Shown here: piece after piece, positions 51,792 to 60,255 of the stretch
Layout of the letters: each line of letters starts with the position of its first letter
Position numbering within the stretch: the stretch's first letter is position 1
Source of the DNA: Amycolatopsis sp. MtRt-6
Lineage (GTDB): Bacteria > Actinomycetota > Actinomycetes > Mycobacteriales > Pseudonocardiaceae
Direction: 5' to 3'
Length of the DNA: 64,000 bases
Assembly: GCF_017308975.1 (NCBI RefSeq)
Contig: NZ_JADWPD010000019.1
Location: 124,001 to 188,000, forward strand
Translations under genes and position numbers: made by a program
Notes under the pieces: generated by a model
Databases searched by the model: none
What the model was told of the DNA's origin: nothing
What the model saw: only the letters and a program-made list of their open reading frames with translations

Positions 51792-54080
51792 GTGGGGCCG
51801 CCCGTTACGGCCATTCCGGCAGCTTCGGCCGGCGACGAGATCGAGCTCGCCATCGGCGGCATGACCTGCGGGTCGTGCGCGGCGCGGATCGAGCGCAAGC
51901 TCAACCGCCTGGACGGCGTCGAGGCATCGGTCAACTACGCCACCGAGAAGGCCCTGGTCTCGGTGCCGGCGGCGCTGACGGTCGAGGACATCGTCCGGAC
52001 GATCGAGGCAGCCGGCTACACCGCGCAGCCGCCTGCACCGCCTGAGCCGGAGGCCGCCGAGCCCGCTGCGGCGGCACCGGATTCGCTGCGGCAGCGGCTG
52101 CTCGGTTCGGCCGTGCTGGGCGCGCCGGTGATCCTGCTCGCGATGGTGCCCGCGCTGCAGTTCCCGGCGTGGCAGTGGGTTTCGCTGGTGCTGGCCACCC
52201 CGGTGGTGGTGTGGGGTGCGTGGCCGCTGCACCGCGCGGCCTGGACGAACCTGCGCCACGCCACCGCGACCATGGACACGCTGGTCTCGATGGGCGTCGC
52301 CGCGGCCTACCTCTGGTCGCTCTACGCGCTGTTCTTCGGCGGCGCGGGGGTGATCGGGATGCGTCACGAGTTCGACTTCTCCCTGGCCGCCGACCACGAC
52401 GTGGACGGCATCTACTTCGAGGTCGCCACCGGCGTCACGCTGTTCATCCTCGCGGGCCGGTTCTTCGAGTCCCGCTCGCGACGGCGGGCCGGCGCTGCCC
52501 TGCGCGCCCTGCTGGACCTCGGTGCGAAGTCGGTCTCGGTGCTGCGCGACGGCCGCGAGGAGCGCGTGCCGATCGAGCAACTGCGCGTCGGCGAGAGGTT
52601 CGTCGTCCGGCCCGGGGAGAAGATCGCGACCGATGGCGTCGTCGAGGAAGGCGACTCCGCGGTCGACCTCAGCCTGGTGACCGGAGAGGCCGTGCCGGTC
52701 GAGGTGACGGCCGGAACACACGTCGTCGGCGCGACGGTCAGCATGAGCGGCCGCCTGGTGGTCCGGGCGACTCGCGTCGGTGCCGAGACGCGGCTTGCTC
52801 GCATCGCGGCGATGGTGGAGCGTGCGCAAAGCGGCAAGGCCGATGTGCAGCGGCTCGCCGACCGTGTCTCGGCCGTGTTCGTGCCCATCGTGATGGCGCT
52901 TTCGGTGGCGACGCTGGGTTTCTGGCTCATCTCCGGCGCCGGGGCCGGGGCGGCGTTCACCGCCGCGGTTGCGGTGTTGATCATCGCGTGTCCCTGCGCG
53001 CTGGGCCTGGCGACCCCGACGGCGCTGCTCGTCGGCACCGGCCGCGGCGCCCAGCTCGGCGTCCTGGTCAAGGGGCCGGAGATGCTGGAGTCGACCCGCC
53101 GCGTGGACACCGTCGTGCTCGACAAGACCGGCACCGTGACCACCGGCAAGATGAGCCTGGTCGCCGTCCGGACCGTCGACGGCGTCCCGTCGGACCTGGC
53201 GCTGCAGCTGGCGGGCGCGCTGGAGAACGCTTCCGAGCACCCGATCGCCGACGCCGTGGTGTCGGCGGCGCTGCGGCGGTTCGGTGCGGTGGGGGAGGTA
53301 CGGGAGTTCCGCAACGTCGCCGGGTTCGGTGTGCTGGGCCGGGTCGACGGGCACCGCGTGGTCGTCGGCCGTCCCGAGCTGATGCACCGCCTTTCGGTGC
53401 GGTTGCCGTCGTCGTTGCTGGTGGTCAAGCAGAAGGCGGAGCAGGCCGGGCACACCGCGGTGATCCTGGCCTGGGACGGCTTCGCGCACGCTGTGCTCGT
53501 GGTGGCGGACACGGTGAAACCGACGTCGGCGTCGGCGATCTTCCAGCTGCGCCGGCTCGGGTTGACCCCGATCCTGCTCACCGGCGACAACGAAGCCGTG
53601 GCGCGCGCGATCGCCGCCGAGGCGGGCATCACCGAGGTCATCGCGGACGTCTCGCCGGAGGAGAAGGTCGAGGTGATCACCGACCTCAAGGAACGAGGGC
53701 ACGTCGTGGCGATGATCGGCGACGGCGTCAACGACGCGGCCGCACTCGCTTCGGCGGACCTCGGCCTGGCGATCGGCACCGGCACCGACGCGGCGATCGA
53801 AGCGGGCGACCTGACCCTGGTCCGCGGCGACCTGATGGCTGCGGTGGACGCGATCCGGCTGTCCCGCCGGACGCTGGCGACGATCAAGGCGAACCTGTTC
53901 TGGGCGCTGGCGTACAACGTCGCGGCGTTGCCGCTGGCGGCGGCGGGTCTGCTCAACCCGATGATCGCCGGGGCCGCGATGGCGTTGTCGAGCTGCCTGG
54001 TCGTTTCGAACAGCCTGCGCCTGACCCGCTTCCAGCCGGCCGGTGACCGGCCCGGCCTGATGGAGGTGAAGGGTTTGTGA
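51792..54080 (+). CDS. copA: Copper-type P1B ATPase 2 (CopA-like)
   Basis: With GTG 51792 the protein has 762 aa. The N-terminal HMA domain has GMTCGSCAAR, CPC is at 400-402 in IIACPCALGLATPTAL, D444 in DKTGTVTTG is the phosphorylation site, and the hinge is GDGVNDAAAL. An ATG at 51600 in the same frame would overlap the 50-aa membrane gene completely and add a non-conserved Arg/Gly-rich leader, so 51792 is preferred although its ribosome binding site is weak. The copZ-copA order is the classic copper-export pair. It is related to but clearly distinct from ATPase 1. Confidence 0.93.
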   Translation: MGPPVTAIPAASAGDEIELAIGGMTCGSCAARIERKLNRLDGVEASVNYATEKALVSVPAALTVEDIVRTIEAAGYTAQPPAPPEPEAAEPAAAAPDSLRQRLLGSAVLGAPVILLAMVPALQFPAWQWVSLVLATPVVVWGAWPLHRAAWTNLRHATATMDTLVSMGVAAAYLWSLYALFFGGAGVIGMRHEFDFSLAADHDVDGIYFEVATGVTLFILAGRFFESRSRRRAGAALRALLDLGAKSVSVLRDGREERVPIEQLRVGERFVVRPGEKIATDGVVEEGDSAVDLSLVTGEAVPVEVTAGTHVVGATVSMSGRLVVRATRVGAETRLARIAAMVERAQSGKADVQRLADRVSAVFVPIVMALSVATLGFWLISGAGAGAAFTAAVAVLIIACPCALGLATPTALLVGTGRGAQLGVLVKGPEMLESTRRVDTVVLDKTGTVTTGKMSLVAVRTVDGVPSDLALQLAGALENASEHPIADAVVSAALRRFGAVGEVREFRNVAGFGVLGRVDGHRVVVGRPELMHRLSVRLPSSLLVVKQKAEQAGHTAVILAWDGFAHAVLVVADTVKPTSASAIFQLRRLGLTPILLTGDNEAVARAIAAEAGITEVIADVSPEEKVEVITDLKERGHVVAMIGDGVNDAAALASADLGLAIGTGTDAAIEAGDLTLVRGDLMAAVDAIRLSRRTLATIKANLFWALAYNVAALPLAAAGLLNPMIAGAAMALSSCLVVSNSLRLTRFQPAGDRPGLMEVKGL

Positions 54081-54090
54081 CCGCGGGACC

Positions 54091-54130
54091 GCGGTAGGCG
54101 GTTGCGGCTTTCGTCAGAACCGCCTACCGC
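54091..54130. terminator. Hairpin terminator after copA2
   Basis: GCGGTAGGCGGTT (54091-54103) pairs perfectly with AACCGCCTACCGC (54118-54130) over a 14-nt loop. It ends the copZ-copA2 transcript and also faces the convergent ATPase remnant. Confidence 0.8.
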
Positions 54131-54688
54131 ACCTCCGCGGAGCACCGGGCCCGGACGCCTCTGCGTTCGCATCGCGGCCAGGATCGGGGTCTTGCCTCCG
54201 GCGGACAGCCGGTCGCTGATCGCGGCCAGTTCGCCGGTGCCGATGCCGGTTCCGGTCAGCAGCTTGGCCGTGCCGACCAGGACGGTGTGGTCGCGCGCGC
54301 CGGTCATGATCGCGGCGGCGAGCGGGTGTTCGCTCAGCGACTCGGCGGCGGCGACCAGCGTCAGCAGGATGCCGGCGCGGGCGCCCTTCCCCGTGCCGAC
54401 CGTGATCGACAGCGGGGTGGCCAGGCCGAGCGCGCAGGGCCAGGCGATGATCAGCACGGCGACCGCGGACACCAGCGCCTGGGTCACCGCGGGCGGCGGG
54501 CCGGCCACGAACCGCACCGCGAACGTGGCGACGGAGATCGCCATTACGACCGGCACGAAGTACGCCGAGGCGGCGTCGGCCATCCGCTGGATCGGGGCCT
54601 TCGAGGCCTGCGCCGCCCGCACCATGCGGGTGGCGCCGATGACGGTGTCCCCGGCGTGCTTTCGCGCAGCTTTGTACCTGAAGAACAA
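54120..54688 (-). pseudogene. Remnant of a third P-type ATPase
   Basis: The minus strand encodes KHAGDTVIGATRMVRAAQAS, then IQRMADAASAYFVPVVMAIS, IIAWPCALGLATPLSITVGT and GKGARAGIL. It then jumps to LTLVAAAESLSEHPLAAAIM and HTVLVGTAKLL. The DKTGT phosphorylation site is deleted, the metal-site CPC reads WPC (TGG for TGC), and both ends are missing. A few conserved pieces in one open frame show that it descends from a CopA-like pump and is dead. Confidence 0.8.
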
Positions 54689-54833
54689 AGCCGCGCACTA
54701 CGAAAAATGGTGGCTCGGGCAGGACTGGCTCGTGCAGGTCGTCGATGAAAAGCGGTGTGCGTGGGCCGGCAGGCTCTGGTTCCGCTGTGTGGACGTGCTG
54801 GCCGTCCGGGAACGGGGTCCGGAGAATGCCTGC

Positions 54834-56078
54834 ATGACGGGGATGACCGAGGAGACCGCCTACGACCGGGTGCGCCTCGCGCAGTGGCGGGCCGGAGAGG
54901 CGCGCATGCCGGGGCTGAGCCGGCGCGGTCTGCTGCGGCTGACGGCAGCCGGTGGTCTCGCGCTGGCCGCCGCCGGGACGGCACCGGGGACGGCGTCGGC
55001 CGCGGGGCTGATCGTGAAGCCGCTGCCGCCGGAGCTGTTCGACGTCTACGGCAGCAACGCCGAGACGCGATGGGAAGCCATGCGCGGCCAGGGTTATCTG
55101 ACGCCGGTCGACCGGTTCTTCGTGCGTGATCACACGTCGACGCCGGTGCTGGACGCCGCCGCGTGGCGGTTGAAGCTGTTCGGTTCCGGGCTGCGCGGCG
55201 GGCCGGTCGAGTTCACCTATGAGGATCTGCGCGCACTGCCGTCCGAGACGATCACCGCGTTCATCGAATGTGCGGGCAACGGACGGAGTTTCTTCACCAG
55301 CCAGCAGAACCAGACCGTCAGCGGAACGGCGTGGAAGCTCGGCGCGATCGGGGTCGCGCGCTGGCGCGGCGTCCGGTTGGCGACGGTGCTCGCCAGGGCC
55401 GGGCTGTCCCGCGCCGCCGTGGACGTGCTCCCGGAGGGGCTCGATGCGGACTACGTGGCGGCGGGGGTGAACCTGGGCAAGGTGCGGCGGCCGCTGCCGG
55501 TGGGCAAGGCACTGCAGGACGTCCTGCTGGCGTACGAGATGAACGGGCAGCCGCTGCCGCCCGACCACGGCTTCCCGGTGCGGCTGGTGGTGCCGTCGTG
55601 GGCCGGGATTTCCTCGATCAAGTGGCTGGGCCGGATCGAAGTGTCGGCGACGCCGCTGGTGTCGCCGTGGAGCACGCAGTTCTACCGGCTGCTGGGGCCG
55701 GACTACCCGGCCGAGGGCGCGCTCGTCACCGAGCAGGTGGTGAAGAGCGCGTTCGAGCTCCCGTGGGGCGCGACGCTGGTGGCCGGGCAGCGGCAGGTGC
55801 TGCCCGGCCGGTCCTGGTCGGGGCACGGCCGGATCCGGCGGGTCGAGGTGAGTACGGACGGCGTGACCTGGCGGCCCGCGAAACCGATCGGCCCGGCGCT
55901 CGACCGCGGCTGGCTGCAGTGGGAGTTCCTGTGGCGCCCGAGCGCGGCCGGTGCGTACACGTTGCGGGCGCGCGCCACCGACGTCACCGGCGTGAGCCAG
56001 CCGGATGTCGCGCCGTACAACACGCAGGGGTACCTGTTCGGCGCGGTCGTCCGGCACCCGGTCACGGTCGCCGGATGA
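54834..56078 (+). CDS. Tat-exported molybdopterin sulfite-oxidase-type oxidoreductase
   Basis: With ATG 54834 the protein has 414 aa; ATGs at 54843 and 54906 also fit, the last with a good GGAGAGG site. A twin-arginine signal (LSRRGLLRLTAAGGLALAAA) follows. The oxidoreductase molybdopterin domain covers about 80-290, with the molybdenum-ligand cysteine C146 in FIECAGNGRSFF and the VVPSWAGISSIKWLGRIEV segment. A C-terminal dimerisation beta-domain ends with ATDVTGVSQP. No heme domain is present, so it belongs to the bacterial sulfite dehydrogenase/YedY-related group acting outside the membrane. Overlaps a small gene by 4 bp. Confidence 0.92.
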   Translation: MTGMTEETAYDRVRLAQWRAGEARMPGLSRRGLLRLTAAGGLALAAAGTAPGTASAAGLIVKPLPPELFDVYGSNAETRWEAMRGQGYLTPVDRFFVRDHTSTPVLDAAAWRLKLFGSGLRGGPVEFTYEDLRALPSETITAFIECAGNGRSFFTSQQNQTVSGTAWKLGAIGVARWRGVRLATVLARAGLSRAAVDVLPEGLDADYVAAGVNLGKVRRPLPVGKALQDVLLAYEMNGQPLPPDHGFPVRLVVPSWAGISSIKWLGRIEVSATPLVSPWSTQFYRLLGPDYPAEGALVTEQVVKSAFELPWGATLVAGQRQVLPGRSWSGHGRIRRVEVSTDGVTWRPAKPIGPALDRGWLQWEFLWRPSAAGAYTLRARATDVTGVSQPDVAPYNTQGYLFGAVVRHPVTVAG

Positions 56079-56257
56079 AGCGGGTGGTGCGCGCGCTCGT
56101 GCGGGCGCTGACCGGCGTCGGCTGGGTCCTGGTGCTGCCGGCGCCGCCGTTTGAGCCGGGACTGGCCGTGCCGGTGCCGCGGCCCGGGGCCGATGTCCCG
56201 CTGGTGCCCCTTTCCCGGGAGGAACGGGAAATCTTCCAGCGGATCGTTTCGGGCTGA
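56075..56257 (+). CDS. DUF6059-like small protein
   Basis: The 60-aa product starts at an ATG overlapping the oxidoreductase stop. It begins with a basic stretch and a hydrophobic segment (VVRALVRALTGVGWVLVLPA), followed by a Pro-rich middle and VPLSREEREIFQRIVSG. This resembles the small DUF6059 proteins of streptomycetes and relatives. Function unknown; translational coupling suggests a link to the molybdoenzyme. Confidence 0.65.
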   Translation: MKRVVRALVRALTGVGWVLVLPAPPFEPGLAVPVPRPGADVPLVPLSREEREIFQRIVSG

Positions 56258-56261
56258 GCGG

Positions 56262-56876
56262 TCATCCGCGGGAACCCCAGGTGTCGAGGTAGGTGACGTC
56301 CTCGATGTCCGGGCGCGCGGCGGCCCGGAACTCGCGCTGGGTGGTGTAGGCGACGGCGAGCAGGCTGATCTGCATCACGTCGTCCGGGATGCCGAGCAGC
56401 TCGGCGACGTCGGCTTCATGGTCCTGGAGGTGGTAGCCGCAAATGGAGCTGCCGAGGCCGCGGTCGCGCAGGGCGAGCTGGAAGCTCCAGATGGCGGGGT
56501 AGGCGGAACCGAAGTACGCGGACTGCGAAAAGGCGTCAGCCGGTGGGCGGCCGATCATGCAGGGGATGGCCAGGACGGGGACGCGTTCGAGGTTGCGGAC
56601 GAGGTGCTGGGCGGAGGCGAGCGCGCGTTCTTCGACGAGGTGGCCGTATTGGGCCCAGGCGGCTTCGGCGGTTTCGCGGTTGTAGGCGGCGATCTTGGCT
56701 TTGGTGTCCGCGTCGCGGACGAGCAGCCAGCGGAACTGCGCGGCCATGCTGCCCGCCGAGGGTGCCTGCTGGGCGATGCGGAGGCAGTCGTCGAGGACGT
56801 GCTGGGGCACTTCGCGGTCGAGGTCGAGCTTGCGGCGCACGGATCGGGTGGTGGTGAGCACGGTTTCGGCGTCCAT
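56262..56876 (-). CDS. Nitroreductase-family FMN oxidoreductase
   Basis: The 204-aa protein has the family elements TTTRSVRRKLDLDREVP, CLRIAQQAPSAGSMAAQFRW (FMN phosphate and ring contacts), AYPAIWSFQLALRDRGLGSS and GIPDDVMQISLLAVAY. It should bind FMN and reduce nitroaromatics, quinones or other acceptors with NAD(P)H. Its ATG lies inside a perfect palindrome shared with the divergent TetR gene, so the regulator almost certainly represses it. Confidence 0.92.
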   Translation of the reverse strand: MDAETVLTTTRSVRRKLDLDREVPQHVLDDCLRIAQQAPSAGSMAAQFRWLLVRDADTKAKIAAYNRETAEAAWAQYGHLVEERALASAQHLVRNLERVPVLAIPCMIGRPPADAFSQSAYFGSAYPAIWSFQLALRDRGLGSSICGYHLQDHEADVAELLGIPDDVMQISLLAVAYTTQREFRAAARPDIEDVTYLDTWGSRG

Positions 56877-56907
56877 ACTTACAGTGTATGCGTACACTGT
56901 AAGTATG
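56874..56907. promoter_or_regulatory. Perfect 15-bp inverted repeat: TetR operator containing both start codons
   Basis: CATACTTACAGTGTA (56874-56888) and TACACTGTAAGTATG (56893-56907) are exact complements around TGCG. The outer triplets are the start codons of the nitroreductase (minus) and the TetR gene (plus), leaving 28 bp between the genes. Length, symmetry and position are typical of a TetR-family operator. Confidence 0.9.
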
Positions 56908-57528
56908 TCTCTGACTCGCGAAAAAGTCCTCGACACGGCGTTGCGGCTAGCCGATGAGCAGGGCTTGGCGGCGTTGTCGATGCGCAAGGTCGCGGCGGCG
57001 GCGGGTGTCGAGGCGATGTCGCTGTACAACCATGTCGAGAACAAGGGTGATCTGCTGGACGGGCTCACCGCCCGGGTCTTCGAAGAGGTGGCGCTGCCGG
57101 ATCCTGCGTTGTCCTGGGACGCGCGGCTCCGGGCCCTGGCCGAGGGGTTGCACGCGAGCTTCACGCGGCATCCGGTCGTCGTGCGGGCACTGGCGGCGCA
57201 GGACGCGAACCCGCGCTCGGCCGGGGCGTTGCGGGTGATCGACGCGCTCCTTCGTGCCCTGCTCGACGCCGGGCTGGACGAGCAGGCCGCGGCGCGTGCT
57301 TACCGGTCGCTGCTGGGGATGCTGTTCGGCTCGGTGCTCACCGGCACCGCCGGGACCGGTACCCCGGCGGTCCGGGCCGAACCCGTGGTGGCGTATTTCC
57401 GGCGGATGGCCACGGCGGAGGAGCTGCCGAGCCTGCACCGGGTGCTGCCCGCGTTGGAGGCCGGTGACTGCGTGCAGGACTTCGAATACCAGCTCGAGTT
57501 GCTGATCGGCGGGTTGCGTCCGGCGTGA
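56905..57528 (+). CDS. TetR-family transcriptional regulator
   Basis: The 207-aa protein has the N-terminal helix-turn-helix TREKVLDTALRLADEQGLAA then LSMRKVAAAAGVEAMSLYNH, and a C-terminal ligand domain of the TetR_C type (LHASFTRHPVVVRALAAQD, AYRSLLGMLFGSVLTG). Its ATG is the last triplet of the shared palindrome, so it presumably represses itself and the nitroreductase. Confidence 0.93.
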   Translation: MSLTREKVLDTALRLADEQGLAALSMRKVAAAAGVEAMSLYNHVENKGDLLDGLTARVFEEVALPDPALSWDARLRALAEGLHASFTRHPVVVRALAAQDANPRSAGALRVIDALLRALLDAGLDEQAAARAYRSLLGMLFGSVLTGTAGTGTPAVRAEPVVAYFRRMATAEELPSLHRVLPALEAGDCVQDFEYQLELLIGGLRPA

Positions 57529-57559
57529 CGCCCGGGTTCAGACGGCGGCGAGCCCTGCC

Positions 57560-57689
57560 GGGAGGACAGGCTGAGGCAAGCGTCGTCCTGTCCTTCGGCG
57601 AGGGCGCACACCGCGGTCACGCCGGAGGGGAAGCAGCCGAAGGCTTCGCACAGGTGGCTCTCGGACGTCACGGACTCCAGGTCGATCAT
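57560..57689 (-). pseudogene. 5' fragment of a flavin reductase gene
   Basis: From ATG 57689 the frame reads IDLESVTSESHLCEAFGCFP, SGVTAVCALAEGQ, DDACLSLS. This is the start of a flavin-reductase-like domain (FPSGVTxVxA). After about 40 codons it runs into unrelated sequence antisense to the TetR end. The ATG overlaps the stop of the molybdoenzyme remnant, showing that both once formed an operon. Confidence 0.65.
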
Positions 57690-58800
57690 CAGCGTCCTTT
57701 CCGAAGCGGGGGATGCAGGAGCGGGGGATGCAGTGCCCGCACGTGCGGGGCGGGACCGGTGAAGCGTTCGACGTCGACCGCGGCGTGCTGGCCGGCGCAG
57801 CCCTGCGACAGCCGGGACGAGGGGATGTCGGCGGTCAGGACGTTCGGGTTGCCGTGCGCGCACAGCGGGCCCGTGGGGTGGTCCTCGACCGGGTCGAACC
57901 AGGCGCCGGTCGCGAGCTGGACGACGCCGGGGCGGAGGGCGTCGTCGAGGACCGCGCCCGCCAGGCAGGCGCCGCGGGCGTTGAACACCCGGACGACGTC
58001 GCCGGTCGTGATGCCGCGGGCCGCCGCGTCGGCCGGGTTGAGGCGGATCCGCTCGCGGCCCGCCACTTTGCCCGCACTGCTGACGTCGCCGGCGTCGAGC
58101 TGGCTGCGCAGGCGGGTGTGCGGCTGGTTGGCGATCAGCCACAGGGGCCCGGACTCGGTCGGCGGGAGCCAGACCGGGTGGCCAGGGCAGTCCGGGTAGC
58201 CGAACCCGGCGATGGTCGCCGAGGTGATCTCGATGCGGCCGCTCGGCGTGCGCAGGGGGTGCGCGACCGGGTCGTCGCGGAAGTCCGCGAACAGCGTGTG
58301 GTGCTCGCGGCCGGGCGGCAGCTTCAGTTCGCCGTCGGCCCAGAACTGCTCGAACATCGGTTCGTCGCGCCAGGATCCGTAGAGGTGCTCCAGCCACTGC
58401 CGGGCCGTGCGGCCTTCGGTGAACGCCTCGGCGACGCCGAACCGGGCCGCCAAAGCGGCGAAGATCGTGTAGTCGTCGCGGGCCTCGCCCGCGGGCGGCG
58501 CGATCCGGTGCATCGCGATCAGGTGGGTGTCGCGGCGGCCGGACCCGAGGTCCTCGCGCTCCAGCGCTGTGGTGGCGGGCAGCACGATGTCGGCGTGCCG
58601 CGCGGTCGCCGTCCAGTGGGGTTCGTGGACGACGATCGTGTCGGGGCGGGTGAACGCGCGGCGGAGGCGGTTGAGGTCTTGGTGGTGGTGGAACGGGTTG
58701 CCGCCCGCCCAGTAGACGAGCCGGGTGTCGGGGTAACGGCGGACTTCGCCGTCGTAGTCGTACTCCAGATTGACGGTGCTGTCCGCTATGAGCCCGCAGA
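57689..58800 (-). pseudogene. C-terminal half of a BisC/TMAO-reductase-type molybdoenzyme
   Basis: About 365 codons encode NLEYDYDGEVRRYPDTRLVY, NPFHHHQDLNRLRRAF, HADIVLPATTALEREDLGSG, HPLRTPSGRIEITS and the MGD-binding C-domain (LNPADAAARGITTGDVVRVF, NVLTADIPSSRLSQGCAGQH). These are all features of S/N-oxide reductases of the biotin sulfoxide reductase type. The N-terminal half with the active-site residue is missing; at about 58800 the sequence changes to a transposase scrap. The gene is 5'-truncated and silent unless read from outside. Confidence 0.82.
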
Positions 58801-58945
58801 CCGGTTCTGGCTGGCCGCGCTGTCGTCGCTGCACCCGTGCCGCCGCTGGTGCAGCGTATTTCTGGTTTCTCCAGGCACGCTGTTGAGCTGGCACCGCAGA
58901 CTGATCGCCACGAAGTGGGACTACACCCCTCAACGCCGGCGCGCC
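58796..58945 (+). pseudogene. Transposase fragment at the break of the molybdoenzyme gene
   Basis: The plus strand reads RFWLAALSSLHPCRRWCSVF, then VSPGTLLSWHRRLIATKWDY and TPQRRRAG. This is the same part of an integrase-type transposase as in the 32893 copy (TPGTILRWHRRLVAGKWTYP) but from a different subfamily. Only about 50 codons remain. Its position exactly at the truncation suggests that IS insertion and deletion removed the 5' half of the molybdoenzyme gene. Confidence 0.7.
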
Positions 58946-59104
58946 GGCGTCCGCCTACGGCGGCCGCGGCCAGATCTCGCCGTGGTCGGCGAGCACGGTG
59001 ATCCTGGAGGGGCTGCTGCCGCGGTGCGGGACGAACGGGTACATCGACGACGCCCCTCCACTGCTACGGTCGGTGACGCGCTGTGTCGGTCGGCAGGGGA
59101 GCTG

Positions 59105-59527
59105 GTGCTGGTGGCGGAGTCCGGATACCCGGTGTCGATCAAGGGTGTGCTGGTCCGGGGCGGCCGGGTGCTGCTGGTGCACAACGAGCGCGACGAGTGG
59201 GAGCTGCCGGGCGGCCGGATCGAGCCCGGCGAGACGCCGGAGCAGACCGTGGTGCGGGAGGTCACCGAGGAGACCGGGCTCTCCGTCGACGTCGCCGAGA
59301 TCCTCGACGCGTGGGTCTACCACATCGCGGTGGCGAACAAGGACGTGTTCATCGTGACCTACGGCTGCACCACCGCGTCCATGGCGGCACCGGTTCTGAG
59401 CCACGAGCACAGTCGGGTCGCCGAGTTCGCTGAGCACGAAGTGCCGGGGCTGCGGATGCCGGAGGGGTACAAGCGCTCGATCGTCACCTGGTTCGACCGC
59501 CTCCGCACCTCAGTGACGGCGAGGTAG
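59105..59527 (+). CDS. NUDIX hydrolase
   Basis: The 140-aa protein starts at a GTG (59105) 3 bp after AGGGGAG. The Nudix box GRIEPGETPEQTVVREVTEE-TG matches GX5EX7REUXEEXGU completely. The family hydrolyses nucleoside diphosphates linked to another group, e.g. oxidised nucleotides or sugar nucleotides. It stands alone, in the opposite direction to the second NUDIX gene; substrate unknown. A GTG at 59111 is an equally possible start. Confidence 0.88.
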   Translation: MLVAESGYPVSIKGVLVRGGRVLLVHNERDEWELPGGRIEPGETPEQTVVREVTEETGLSVDVAEILDAWVYHIAVANKDVFIVTYGCTTASMAAPVLSHEHSRVAEFAEHEVPGLRMPEGYKRSIVTWFDRLRTSVTAR

Positions 59528-59704
59528 CGGCTGTGAACGCCGCGGCGCGGCGCTCAGCTGTCACGGCCGCCGGTGTTCCGATGTCTCGGGCCGCGCCACG
59601 GCCCTCTTGGCGTGGCGGGCGCCGGAAGGGTGTATCTCCGCGTGCCGTCTGACGACCCGACCGTCTTCCTCTTGCCTACCGTGCAAGCATGAACCAGCCG
59701 TATT

Positions 59705-60199
59705 TCAGGCGGTGAGGGCCGGAGGAGTAGTCGGGAAGCGGTCGTCGAGAAGTGTCTGCAGGAGGTCGGGCAGCTCAGCTGGCAGGAGCTTGTCTGCGCA
59801 CTCCGAGAGTTCGGTGCTTGACCACCAGCGTCGTTCGATGAGGCCGGCGCGCTCGTTGGCGCTGTGTCGGAGGGCGACCTGTGGTGCGTCGTGGTCGGTG
59901 CGGGCGAGGTAGACGTGGTCGAGGCGATGATGCTCGCGGCCGCGGTAGGTGAAGCGGCTTTCGCGGGTCCAGAGCTTGCGGCCGATCTGGTCGAGGACGA
60001 GTCCGGTTTCCTCGGCGATCTCGCGCCGGGCGGTGTCTTCGAGCTTCTCTCCGGGGTCCTGGCCGCCGCCGGGGAGTTCCCACCAGTGGTGGCCGGGGTC
60101 GTCGGGGTCGCGGGCGTGGATGAGCAAGACCTCGTCGGCGGGATTGAGGAGCAGAACGCGGGCGCCGACCCGCAACGTCGGGTCGCTGGCGACGGTCAT
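59705..60199 (-). CDS. NUDIX hydrolase, end of radical-SAM operon
   Basis: The 164-aa protein (ATG 60199) has LRVGARVLLLNPADEVLLIH and the Nudix box GGGQDPGEKLEDTARREIAE-ETGL. It lies 56 bp downstream of the phosphatase-fold gene in the same direction, so it is probably the last gene of the radical SAM operon. Nothing in the sequence fixes its substrate; operon partners suggest a nucleotide or nucleotide derivative. Confidence 0.9.
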   Translation of the reverse strand: MTVASDPTLRVGARVLLLNPADEVLLIHARDPDDPGHHWWELPGGGQDPGEKLEDTARREIAEETGLVLDQIGRKLWTRESRFTYRGREHHRLDHVYLARTDHDAPQVALRHSANERAGLIERRWWSSTELSECADKLLPAELPDLLQTLLDDRFPTTPPALTA

Positions 60200-60255
60200 C
60201 CGGTGAGGCCCTTTGCGCTCGACGGCTGGTGTGGCGGCCGGGCACGAGCCCTCTG

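Noticed and set aside
52412..54119. Extension of the third ATPase remnant antisense through copA2
   Set aside because: After VGTAKLL and the next few residues no ATPase sequence remains; the frame is merely open opposite a GC-rich gene.
54808..54833. GGGAAC upstream of the sulfite-oxidase-type gene
   Set aside because: No CGAC box occurs 17 bp downstream, so it does not match the cluster promoter.
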